Shown one piece after another: positions 32,938 to 42,839 of a DNA stretch of 47,339 bases; the first letter of the stretch is position 1; each line of letters begins with the position of its first letter. This DNA is from Cymbomonas tetramitiformis (taxonomy: Eukaryota; Chlorophyta; Pyramimonadophyceae; Pyramimonadales; Pyramimonadaceae). The translations under genes were made by a program, and so were the position numbers. The notes under the pieces were generated by a model, which worked only from the letters and a program-made list of their open reading frames with translations, was not told the origin of the DNA and did no database searches. The stretch is taken from positions 1 to 47,339 of the forward strand of contig LGRX02012512.1 in assembly GCA_001247695.2 (NCBI GenBank), in the 5' to 3' direction.

Positions 32938-33639
32938 CCACTGCGTGATGTTAATGGTGGTATTAGAGTTTGGTTTATAATTTAGTCTGAATTAGACACA
33001 TACACACACATGTGCATAAAAAGTGGGAAGCTTGACTTGACAGAAAAATCGGGGGAAAGGTGTACAGTATGTTCTGCTAGATATATCACAGAGCAAGTGA
33101 AATAACTATATATGTCGGAACCTTAAAACAGAGTTTGAGATATCAGAACGGTCGGAAAGAACAGTCGGATTAGATAACTCAAAGTCTGAATATATACCTA
33201 CTCGTGTCGGGGTTTCGGACTACGAGTGTCGGTCACCCAGACTACAAGAGGAAATGACAGGTGACACGTTTAGTGGTCGCCGTGTCATTTCCAGCATACC
33301 ACCTCGTGCGGTGACCAGAACTAAGTATGAGAAACACAGAACAAATGCCTACTCAGCTTCGGCACAAACGTCGGCAATAACGGGGGCCTGTACTCATAGG
33401 TCAGGGCGGTCCCGAAAGCTACAGCAGGATAACGGTCAGGGATTCCTACTGCGCAATTCTGATAGCTGCCAAATCCCAAAACATAGCCCATCTTGGGGCT
33501 CTTCTGCACATCTAGAAACTGCAATTCTGGTGAGTCCTAGGCAGGAGTGGCAAGGGAAACATACTTGACAGTAACTCAGTGCCCGGGAGAGCCGGTGCCA
33601 CTGCAGAGGTGCAGAAGGGTGAACTGCTGCTCGGCCGCA
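32938..33639. other. No gene recognised
   Basis: A minus-strand frame at 33321-33524 reads LGFGSYQNCAVGIPDRYPAV and could be a further shred of the retroelement to its right, but nothing diagnostic is present. Confidence 0.3.
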
Positions 33640-35032
33640 TGTTCATGCATCAAAGAAAATGACGAAGCCGTCGCTGTTGAAGCAGTGATTGAAGAAGTCC
33701 ACGGGGTCACCGAAAGAGCCAGGGGTACCAGGTATGGTGCCCAGAAGCTGCCCCGGCAATGTCCGGCAGTACACCACCGACCGTGGAGCTCGTCGGTGGA
33801 GTGGCATGCCGTGTCACACCCTACGCAGAATCATGCGTGGGAGAAAATGACGGAGTACCCAAACCTCGATTCTCGATTGAAGGTGACGGTGAGGTCAAGG
33901 ATGGTTCCACGGAACCCTTGTAAAGTCCTGTTACGGCACCACCGACCGGTGGAGCCGCGCATGCGCCCCCACCAGCACCACCGCCGAAACTTGCGGCGGT
34001 GAGCGGGGCGGCCGTGGTACAAATGCCGAACATACCATTGAGCTGGTGAGAAGAGATCGGACAAACCCAGGGATAGCTCTGTCACAGCCAGGCCGAAGCG
34101 GAGGCTGCGGCGGGGCAACGTCCTCGTCGTCGGTGCTGGTGGCGTAGCCATCGCTGTCAGCGGGTTGAGCGGCGGCAGACATCATGTTCATGTGCAGAGG
34201 CGGTTCAGGGTCAGGAGCCTCCACCGTGAAGCCCGTCGCGCCAATCAAGTCGGCGAACGTACGCGTGACGGGCAGCGGCATGAAAGGATGGGATGGTGGC
34301 GGACCCGTCCACTCGATGTCCTCAGAGTCCGCCACGGATGCTGCGGGCGAATGCCGCTGCGGTGCGGACACCACCGGCAACGGCATGTCGTTGCGGGCGG
34401 TGAACGTGTTGATATTCAAGGCGTTGCCGTCGGTGTGTTGAGCCATCTCGGTGCACTCGTCAACGGCGGACACCAAGCACTTGCCGTCGGCCTCACATGA
34501 AGAGCAGGCGGAGATGTCAGCCACCGACGACGTCGGGCTTACCGCCCGCCAGAATGCAGAGGGCGTCGGACTCATCGGCGTCGTTGCTGTCGATCGCGGC
34601 CTCGTGGAATTTGACGGCGTACACGGCGTTCTCGAAGTCGTCGTGAGAAAATGAGTGCAAAGACGCGGTCCGCATGCCCTGCCGCCCACCGGCGCGGACA
34701 GTCGCGGTGCCAGTGTCGGCCGCGGCCGCGCATGCATGTGGGGTTCTCGCAGAAGGGAATCGTCTTGCGGGACCCCTTCGTGGAAACCCACCTTGTTCGA
34801 AACGGACTGGGACCAATTTCCACCTTCCTTCAGGGGCTCGGCGGCGAAGCGGAACTGGATCCTGCGGTTGTTCTTCGTCTTCTCGGCCCGTGGCGTGAAT
34901 CCACGGCTTCCGCCGGCGGCCTTGGTGGTGAGGACGGTCAGCTGCCGCTTCATCTCCAGGACCATGTCCCTCAAGTCCGATAAGGGATCTCCGTCGTCGA
35001 GGTGGGAGTGTGACCGGCGTCAGGCGGGTCAC
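33640..35032 (-). pseudogene. Decayed retroelement gag-like sequence
   Basis: Minus-strand coding similarity hops between phases. One phase (34974 downward) gives a basic N-terminal part with AEPLKEGGNWSQSVSNKVGF. A second (34823-34572) gives a zinc-knuckle-like run with two Cys, His and Cys, CENPTC followed by HWHRDCP. A third (34517-35032) gives FSHDDFENAVYAVKFHEA, and then the first phase resumes with an acidic, Pro-rich tail to 33931. A Cys/His run ending HWHRDC is typical of retroelement Gag nucleocapsids. No protease or RT follows on the left. At least three frame changes make it a relic. Confidence 0.5.
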
Positions 35033-35070
35033 GTGCGGGCGAAGCCGGCGAACGGCTTCGCCCGCACGTG
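35030..35070. repeat. Perfect 17-bp inverted repeat, 7-nt loop
   Basis: Left arm CACGTGCGGGCGAAGCC (35030-35046), loop 35047-35053, exact complementary arm 35054-35070. The GC-rich stem would be very stable as RNA or cruciform. It lies just upstream of the gag-like relic, so it may belong to that element's leader. Confidence 0.9.
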
Positions 35071-35989
35071 GGCGGAGAAACAGTCACGTACCCTTTGTTG
35101 CATGGTGAGAAGGTCAGTGGCGTTGATCGTGCTAGCAGTAGTAGACGTGACACCACCGGCTGGTAAAACGCCTGGTCCAAGGCCTTGATGAAGAGGGCCT
35201 TGACGTCGCTCCGTTGAGAGCCCCCTCGCTTTCCGCCATAATGTAGAGTGACGAATTATTTTTTAAAGAGCGATAAATTTTGAAATAGACATTTTTTTTT
35301 TGGGGGAGGGGTCCGGGAGGAGGGGGGTCGCGAAAATAAAATTATATAGGGAATTAAAACTTTAGGGAGCTCGAAAATTTTATTATTTCTATTATAAAAT
35401 AACCGCAGTACTACTTCTATTATAAACTGAACCCTTTTCTACTATAAAATAATCGTTATGCACCCTCAAGGTTGTCGTGAAAGCAAAACGTCGCCGATGT
35501 CGCGATGTCGTCATTGGTCGTGCTAGGCACGCAGATAAGTTCAGGAGCTAGACTCGTTCCGGTCAGATGACCGGCGTCCTTGGAAGCACGTGGGGGCAGA
35601 TGCGTCGGTGAGCAGTGCGCTCAGCCGGGTGGGATTAGCTGGATCCGCTACGATAACCGCTGGTTCCGCGGGATCTGATAAGTCACTATCACGACACACA
35701 GTCGAACCCTACCGAAACCCTAACATTAAAATACACAAAAGTATGCACACAGCCCCATATGTTGAGGGGGGGCAACAAGAAACTTTGGAAAATGGCTCAG
35801 GAGGGCATGGAAGCACGATACACAAAAAGTGGGGGCAAACTGCCGACTTTCGATTAGAAGCGAATCCCCAAAAATGCTCTACGTAAAAACAAAAAAATCG
35901 GAAAACGCACTGAAACACTTCAAATTTCTACACAATAACGGGGCATTCGTTGGCTCCCGCGAAGGCGGGGTGGGGGGGTAGGCATTTGG
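35071..35989. other. No gene; low-complexity and duplicated words
   Basis: Includes a T/G-run segment near 35290-35330 and A/T-rich text with CTATTATAAA repeated (35388-35450). CTCCCGCGAAGGCGGGG is duplicated near 35955 and 35989, where the YR-retroelement frame loses its character. Confidence 0.45.
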
Positions 35990-36097
35990 CTCCCGCGAAG
36001 GCGGGGCTTTGGGCTTTGGGTCAAAAACCCAAACGTTTTCCGGGCCATTTTCTTTTTTGAAATTCAACACCCTATTAGCCCTGACCCCTTGCAAATA
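35990..36097 (-). pseudogene. Tyrosine recombinase N-terminal domain, distal piece
   Basis: The minus-strand frame reads YLQGVRANRVLNFKKENGP and continues to VWVFDPKPK before running into duplicated low-complexity DNA. Its first residues, YLQG, are shared with the end of the piece at 39467-39688 because the 11-bp target duplication codes for them. The catalytic Arg/His/Tyr part of the recombinase is not present. Confidence 0.6.
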
Positions 36098-36529
36098 GGT
36101 AGCATAATGATTGGGGAATAGATTGGTGCTAAATGAGGAATAGAAATTCTGCCCATTTCTGGGGAATATATTATATGTCACATGCCATCTATCGTTTGTA
36201 CTATCAACTATGAACTATCACTACTGTAGGTGTCCACCGCTCGTGTCCGCCGCGGAGGTACAAGCGCAAGCGGTTCAGCGTGTGCAATATTTTGCGTCTG
36301 GCACACCCCCTTCTTCTAAACAATTTATTGCATGTAGCATGAAGCATAATTTTTTCCACCTTTCGATTCTAAAGCGTTTGTATTCATTAGGAGAATACCT
36401 TTCGTTTGAGCTATCGATTGGCCCCATCCGCAACCGCATCAGCTTAGCATTCAGTCGCGACTGCAAGCTAAGTTGGTGCGGTGTGAGATGGTTTCAACCA
36501 CTTGCGGCTTTGCATAATAGGGGTTTTCG

Positions 36530-37515
36530 TGAGAATCTTCTCACGAAACTTGGCAGTGATATTGTTCATAGCAATATCAGTGCACCCTCAAGAGCATATG
36601 GCAAGCCGTTGAGTATATTAAAGATGGCCGCGTGCTGGCATGATGCCTTTTGGGTTTGAAACCCAAACCCAAACATGCCAAACAGCGAAGGGCTTCCCGT
36701 GAGTTCCAGCGCGCGTAACTTTGCAAAATATATTGATAAGATGTATATATTTCACATTTCTGAAGTGCAAGGTTTGCGATAGCTTGTGCGCGAAGTTAAC
36801 ATATTATTTCTTTGACCCAGATTTATGAGTTTGAACATCACGCTAAAATCTGTAACAAAGAAATAGTTACACCATTTTGCGCACAGACTTTCTTGGACCT
36901 TGTGCTTCGAATATATCAAAGATAAATATCTTGGCAATAGTTCAACGCAGTTACGTGCGCTAGAACGCACGGGAAGCCGTTTGCTGTTTAGCATGTATTG
37001 GGTTTGGAAACATTCGAACCCAAGCCCAATAGATCTGCCAAAGAAATAAATTGATGGTTTTGCCAACAAGTTATCTCAGGCCTTGCGCTTCTGAGAACTG
37101 AAAGATATATGTCTTGTAAATATTTGTGCATAGTTTCGCGCGCTATAACGCACGGGAATTACTTTTCAGTTTGGCATGTATTGGGTTTGGGTAAACTCGA
37201 ACACAAACCCAATAAATCTGCCAAAGAAATAAATTGATGGCTTCGTGCACAAGGCTTTTGAGGCCTTGGGCCTTTGGCAACTAAAAGATATGCATCTTAG
37301 TAATACTTTTGCAAAGTTACGTGCGCTGGAACTCGCGGGAAGCCCTTTGCTGTTTGGCATGTTTGGGTTTGGGTTTGCGGTTTACCCAAACCCATGATGT
37401 GTAGCACGCGTTTTGCGCATAGCTTACATCAGAGGTTGTGCGTTTGAGGGTGCACCAATATTGCTGTTAGCAATATTGGTGCCAAGTATCGTGCGCTAGA
37501 ACGCACGAGAACCCC
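36530..37515. repeat. Foldback structure with ~200-bp arms and 182-bp internal repeats
   Basis: The complement of 36530-36725 aligns along its length with 37307-37515. Shared words include TTTTGCAAAGTTACG, GCTGTTTGGCATGTTTGGG, TTGAGGGTGCAC and GCCAAGT. The block around GCTGTTT(A/G)GCATGT is also repeated directly at about 36945, 37127 and 37309 (period 182). The result is three direct copies and one inverted copy inside the 3.37-kb insert. Confidence 0.8.
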
Positions 37516-37757
37516 TCCGCTGTTTGAGTTTTTATGCGATGTGCATGAAAGTTATAAGGGCCTGTTTTGGAAAATGTTTTCCTAATCTAATTTACTCGCA
37601 AACAGTGTGGGGTATACGTGCAGTGAAGCCTTAATTTAATATTCACGGCCGTGAATTCCGGCCGTGAATTCCAGATTCGGGAGGGCGTAAACGGTACGTT
37701 TATGTCATGTGAGAACTGAAGTCGGCTTGGTTGCAAAGACCTGTCTGGTATTTTCTC

Positions 37758-38066
37758 TAAGTATTTTCAGACGTGTTCCCAAAGTGACCAAAAACCGAAC
37801 GATCGGCGATCGAACGGTTTTTGGTCACTTTGGGAGTGAGATCGTGAGTTTAGGCTTGGTGACAACACGCGAGACAACACTAAGTATTTTCAGACGTGTT
37901 CCCAAAGTGACCAAAAACCGAACGATCGGCGATCGAACGGTTTTTTGTCACTTTGGGAGTGAGATCGTGAGTTTAGGCTTGGTGACAAGCTGACAGCACG
38001 CGAGACAACAATAAGTATTACAGTCTGAAAATACTTAGAGAACTAGAACACGTCTGAAAATACTTA
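37758..38066. repeat. Tandem pair of 21-bp perfect hairpins within 21-bp inverted ends
   Basis: A 123-bp unit is duplicated. Each unit contains an inverted repeat with 21-bp arms and a 17-nt loop: 37777-37797 with 37815-37835, and 37900-37920 with 37938-37958 (one substitution in the second right arm). The pair is enclosed by a 21-bp inverted repeat, 37758-37778 and 38046-38066, built on AAGTATTTTCAGACGTG. It is shaped like a MITE that duplicated its core. Confidence 0.9.
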
Positions 38067-38408
38067 CTGTCTGATTTGTTAAATATGCAAGTTTAACTAA
38101 AGGCGGAAGGCTTTCTCTCCGGGAGTGTGCCCCTGTCCAGCGAAATAAAGATCTCCCTAAGATTTTATACTAATCTGAGTAATCTTTTGCTTCAAAATAT
38201 TATCACATATTCCTACTTAGTATGTGGGTACCCGTTTCGCAAAGAATGAAAACCCATAGCGCAACTATTGCGGGTTTCAAATTCCTTAAATTCCACCCGC
38301 TTCCGCCAAATGAACGCGTCAGCCCACAACGAGATGTGTGGCTGACCGTTCAGCCTGTGCAATTTGTTTAGGGAAATCAACGCATGCGAAATACTATTTT
38401 TGCTAACG

Positions 38409-38512
38409 CTTCCCTCATTCGTTGCCCAGGCTCTCTCGCAAACGAGCGCGCGAATGAGGGAAGAAACGCCTAGCGGAAACGTGGACGCGGTTGACATCCG
38501 CGTTTCCGCTAG
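38409..38512. repeat. Two adjacent perfect hairpins
   Basis: CTTCCCTCATTCG (38409-38421) pairs with 38451-38463, and CTAGCGGAAACG (38470-38481) pairs with 38501-38512. The loops are 29 and 19 nt. Only six bases separate them. A third short inverted repeat, AAGAACCGT/ACGGTTCTT, lies near 38652-38690. Confidence 0.85.
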
Positions 38513-38763
38513 AGGTGAAATTGCACTGCCAAACGGTCAATATGTGTTTATTATGCTTATATGATATGCGTGATATGATCATGTCGTGCAGGATGCGTCC
38601 CTGTTGGGCGTGAGTCGAGTTGGCTGGCTCAAATCACGCCCATTACCCCCCCAAGAACCGTCCAGCATCCTAGATTCCGAACGGTTCTTGCTTCCAACCC
38701 TTTCTAATTTAAGCAGAATTGCTTGCACACTCGGTATCGTGGTCAGGAACTTCGTAGAATTAC

Positions 38764-38904
38764 GTATCTGGTTCAATGAAAGCCACGTACCTGGTTCACT
38801 GAAAGCCCCGTATCCGGTTCAACGAAAGCCACGTATCTGGTTCAACGAAAGCCCAGTATCTGATAGTTCAATGAAAGCCCCGTATCTGGTTCAATGAAAG
38901 CCCC
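38764..38904. repeat. 24-bp minisatellite, about six copies
   Basis: Tandem variants of GTATCTGGTTCAATGAAAGC followed by CAC or CCC. One copy has a small insertion (CTGATAGTTC). Confidence 0.9.
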
Positions 38905-38952
38905 AAAATCTCGCTTGCGCAAAAAAAGTTGTTCCTAACACTTATTACGTAG

Positions 38953-39210
38953 GATGTATATGGAAAGTTATGTTGTGTTAATGCCCTGTGTGATAAATGT
39001 GATAAATACCCCGGTTTTGACCGTAGCTTAGGAGATGTGGAAGCGTGGTACGTTTTTTTCTACTCTGAAGAAGCGAAAGATTTGATATCGAAAAAAGCGC
39101 AAGAGTTTCACACACAACTGTACAAGGGAGTGGAAAGCAAGGGCAACGCACCTTTCATTTTTTATGGAGAATCTTTTACCGTGTCCTCTTTCTTGAATAG
39201 AGGACAATAA
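38953..39210 (+). CDS. Unidentified 85-codon frame lacking an ATG (gene fragment)
   Basis: Open from after a TAG (38950-38952) to TAA (39208-39210). The text is ordinary-looking protein: a Cys-rich start (GKLCCVNALCDKCDKYPGFD), then DVEAWYVFFYSEEAKDLISK and a close resembling NAPFIFYGESFTVSSFLNRG. No initiation codon precedes it in frame, so it may be a 3' exon or a truncated gene. I do not recognise the family. It is carried inside the 3.37-kb insert and may be part of its transposase or a captured host exon. Confidence 0.45.
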   Translation, partial: DVYGKLCCVNALCDKCDKYPGFDRSLGDVEAWYVFFYSEEAKDLISKKAQEFHTQLYKGVESKGNAPFIFYGESFTVSSFLNRGQ

Positions 39211-39466
39211 AAGGCATACCATCAGTGTGTTCAATAGTACAACGACACCCGCCGGTGTCGCAAGAAAGGCACACCCTGCTGTACTTTTTCGGAGGCTTCC
39301 TCATGTTTGCGATGACCAAGTCAACAGGTGGGGTGGGGGGGAAATAATACAAACGGTGATACTAGACGCATGTGCGTGTCACATATAATAATCTATTCCC
39401 CTGCCAGAATTGGACAGAATTTCTATTCCCCGATTAGCACCAATCTATTCCTCGGAAACCATTTTT

Positions 39467-39688
39467 CCTTGCAAATATTGCTCAACTGTGGATACCTTCC
39501 ACTTTTTAACAATGGTACCATACACACAGAAAGCTGCACAAAGATTATCTGATACAGGGGTGCTAAAAGGCTCGGCTATTCCCATCATACTACAGAACTT
39601 CTCAAAAGCTGATCTGCCAGTACGGTGCCCGCTTGCCGTCCCCTCCTTCACATACATCTCTTGGACTCAGCGCACCATCTCCCACATC
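39467..39688 (-). pseudogene. Tyrosine recombinase N-terminal (core-binding) domain, proximal piece
   Basis: The minus-strand frame reads SGHRTGRSAFEKFCSMMG, PVSDNLCAAFCVYGTIVK and KVSTVEQYLQG, the helical SAM-like core-binding pattern of tyrosine recombinases (charged FC...G, LxxFxxYL, KxSTVxxYLxG). It is cut at its right by the CACTA-like element and at its left by the 3.37-kb insert. One TGA lies in frame close to the CACTA junction. Confidence 0.65.
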
Positions 39689-39837
39689 CCCTACCATTTT
39701 AGAAAACGTTAGTATGTGCACTAACGGTGTGTTAGCGTGCCTTAACGGCATACTAACGCCGCGTACTTTTAGGAAGCGTACTAACAGCATACTAACGCGA
39801 TGCGTGAGTACACAATGTGAGTTAGTATGATAGAATG

Positions 39838-41105
39838 TGGGAGTTGGTGGACTCGTGGTGTGGTGCATAGTGGGTCATGGATGGGGTCCAGATTCACTTC
39901 AATGATGTTCTAAGGTGATTGGATGGTGAAATGGGCACTGGTTAAGGAAGTATGACCCGATTTGAAGAAGCTGATATTGGGGCTAAATTGCTTTGGGAAT
40001 GTGCTACGTTAGCATGTCGTTAGCACGTTGTTAGTACACTATGACAATTACACGTTAGTATGTTAACGGCATACTAACTCCCAGTCTCCTTAAGTGTGGG
40101 AGTTGGTGGACTCGTGGTGTGGTGCGTAGTGGGTCATGGATGGGGTCCAAATGCACTTCAAAGATGTTCGAAGGTGATTGGATGGCGAACTGGGCACTGG
40201 TTAAGGAAGTATGACGCTGTTTGAAGAAGCTGATATTGGGGCTAAATTGCTTTGGGAATGTGCTACGTTAGCATGTCGTTAGTATGCTCGTTAGTACACT
40301 ATGACAATTACACGTTAGTATGTTAACGGTATACTAACTCCCAGTCTCCTTAAGTGTGGGAGTGGGTGGACTCGTGGCGTGGTGCGCAGTGGATCATGGA
40401 TGGGGTCCAAATGCACTTCAATGATGTTCGAAGGTGATTGGATGGCGAAATGGACATTAGTTAAGGGGGTATGCCGCTGTTTAAAGAAGCTGATATTGGG
40501 GCTAAATTGCTTTGGGAATGTGCTACGTTAGCATGTCGTTAGTATGCTCGTTAGTACACTATGACAATTACACGTTAGTATGTTAACGGTATACTAACTC
40601 CCAGTCTCCTTAAGTGTGGGAGTGGGTGGACTCGTGGCGTGGTGCGCAGTGGATCATGGATGGGGTCCAAATGCACTTCAAAGATGTTCGAAGGTGATTG
40701 GATGGCGAACTGGACATTAGTTAAGGGGGTATGCCGCTGTTTAAAGAAGCTGATGTTGGGGCTAAATTGCTTTGGGAATGTGCTACGTTAGCATGTCGTT
40801 AGTATGCTCGTTAGTACATTATGACAATTACACGTTACAGTAGTATGTTAACGGTATACTAACTCCCAGTCTCCTTAAGTGTGGGAGTGGGTGGACTCGT
40901 GGCGTGGTGCGCAGTGGATCATGGATGGGGTCCAAATGCACTTCAATGATGTTCTAAGGTGATTGGATGGCGAACTGGACATTAGTTAAGGGGGTATGCC
41001 GCTGTTTAAAGAAGCTGATATTGGGGCTAAATTGCTTTGGGAATGTGCTACGTTAGCATGTCGTTAGTATGCTCGTTAGTACACTATAATAATCACACGT
41101 TAATG
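39838..41105. repeat. Five tandem ~260-bp subterminal repeats
   Basis: The landmark GGGAGT(T/G)GGTGGACTCGTGG occurs at 39839, 40098, 40358, 40618 and 40883 (spacings 259, 260, 260, 265). Each unit ends with CTAACG-type inverted words around GTATGTTAACGGTATACTAAC. These are probably binding arrays for the element's transposase. Confidence 0.93.
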
Positions 41106-41279
41106 TGTTAACCATATATCAACATGTTAAACGTGTACTACAGCGGTATATGCGCGTAAAGTACGCAACCACTGCACAAGCTGTGTGTTCCACGAAATCA
41201 CACAACGCAATATGCCGAGGGACCGTCCACGGCCTAGAATCCCGTCGATCGAAACATCAGTTCAGTCCTCGTTGTCATC

Positions 41280-42336
41280 CTAGTTGTCGTCAGAGTCAAG
41301 TGATGGTTTTAGGCATTCAAAAAAGTCAGCCGTGGGGTCAAGAATGACCGCGGTCTCCATGCACGGATGTGGTATAACGACGACCTGCAGTTCAACTTTG
41401 TTGGCTAAGATGAAAGGCTCGGTTTTCTTCTCGAAAGCCGCTAGGTCACGGTGCGGGTTGAAGGTGTACACCGTCTTAGTCACATCGTCCGGCCCGAGAA
41501 TCGAGTTCCTCTGACGGTAGGCCTTGATTTATTGTTCGGTTGGCTTTGCCAGCCAGTTGACTCTCAATAAGATGTACAGCCGTCCCGCGATCTCCACCCG
41601 CAGAATGTTTGTAATGCGGCCGTGCCTGCATACCGCCACCATGTTTGATACGCAATTAGTTGGGACATAGTGCATCAAGTACAGAACTTTATGCGCTATC
41701 CGCAGACTAACCTATCTTTATTCGGTAAGCACTCACATACCCGGTGGCTTCGTCACACCATTTTTGTTTCAGGATCACCTTTCCACCTTCACCCACACAT
41801 TCGTTCACGAAGAAAGCCCGAAAGTAGCTGTATATGTTGATATTATCGCGATCACTCCCAGCCAGCAGCATGTTGCATGCCTGTAGATAGGTCGAACGTG
41901 GTACATTAAGTGGTATGGTTTATACACTAACCGCATACTATTCCGATTTGGGAGGACGCACCTGTCAACTTCCTTGGTTTTAGGCAAACCCTTCTTGTTC
42001 AGGATCACCCTTCCATCTTCATCCAACTGCTCATTAATGAAGAAAGTCCGGAAATAACTATGTAAGGTGCTCTTGTTGCGATCACTCCTAGCAGAGAGTG
42101 CGATGAAAGCCATCACAGATGGTCACGTAGGAAAAGCTTCGGCAAACCGGGTTTGGCCCGACCATGAGCAACGACTCGTACTCCGTGAACTTTCGACCCA
42201 GCCATACTGTGGGATCTGTGTACGCTCCAAAAAATGGCTCGTCAATGTGTTCGGGTTTTCCTAAAGCCTGCGCGTATTTACCTCGGCGTGTCTTGGGAAT
42301 ACTTCGAACCTTGCGGTTCCAGCTGTGCATCCACAA
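41280..42336 (-). pseudogene. CACTA-element gene remnant with DUF4216-like end and a duplicated exon
   Basis: Likely exons on the minus strand are 42336 to about 42090 (PEHIDEPFFGAYTDPTVWLG), 42087-41962 (SDRNKSTLHSYFRTFFINEQ), 41880-41741 (GSDRDNINIYSYFRAFFVNE) and about 41655-41280. The two middle exons are clearly homologous and tandem. The last part (RITNILRVEIAGRLYILLRV ... KKTEPFILANKVELQVVVIP) resembles DUF4216, the C-terminal region of plant CACTA transposases. It contains an in-frame TAA where a sense codon is expected, so the gene is broken. The exon borders at 41741, 41880 and 41962 have good GT-AG signals; the others are approximate. No transposase catalytic region is seen. Confidence 0.5.
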
Positions 42337-42839
42337 GAAATAACGTTGTTAGTGCTCTAAAGGGTACCCTAAGATACCCTTTATGCATTTTGTGTACCTT
42401 AACGGTATACTAAATCTCGGGATCGGGCTCGGGCGAAGGTGGATCCGGGCGAGAGGCTTGTGCACGAAGAGTCGCAAAATGTTCACCTTGACGTTTATTG
42501 TTCATTGCACAAATAGCATTTCTGCCCCACACGCACACCCCACCCCACCCCGCCCTCCTACTATGTGACAGTCGCGTTGTTAGTGTGAATTTATCAGAAG
42601 GAATCTTTTGGGGAATGTTGCATTGTTGGTACGCTAACGGCAGGCCTTAGGGCACTAACGTTACGCTAACTGAACGGGAATGTGCTTTAGTTAGCACGTC
42701 GTTAGCATGTTTTTTGTACACCAAACCAATCACCAGCAAAGCGTGAGTAGCCAAGCGGGCCTCTAGCAAGGTTGGTGTGGATGTCGTAGGTTTCACTTTC
42801 GAATTTTTGCGAATAAAAATTTGCAGTCGAATTTTCAAA
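42337..42839. other. No gene; CTAACG-rich interior DNA
   Basis: Scattered CTAACGG/GTTAGC words continue. A stretch at about 42595-42650 repeats the outer end of the palindrome that follows. Confidence 0.4.

Larger units (their letters stand above)
36098..39466. mobile_element. 3.37-kb DNA transposon inserted in the recombinase gene (Mutator-like ends?)
   Basis: Bounded by an 11-bp direct repeat CCTTGCAAATA (36087-36097 and 39467-39477). Inside each boundary is an inverted ~75-bp sequence built on GGAATAGATTGGTGCTAA and GGAATAGAAATTCTG (36113 onward; complement ending near 39445). Excising it with one duplication rejoins the recombinase frame exactly. A long duplication with long inverted ends suggests Mutator-like elements (usually 9 bp), but no transposase is recognised. 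The interior holds foldback arms, tandem hairpins, a 24-bp minisatellite and one unidentified frame, so it is probably non-autonomous or composite. Confidence 0.7.
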
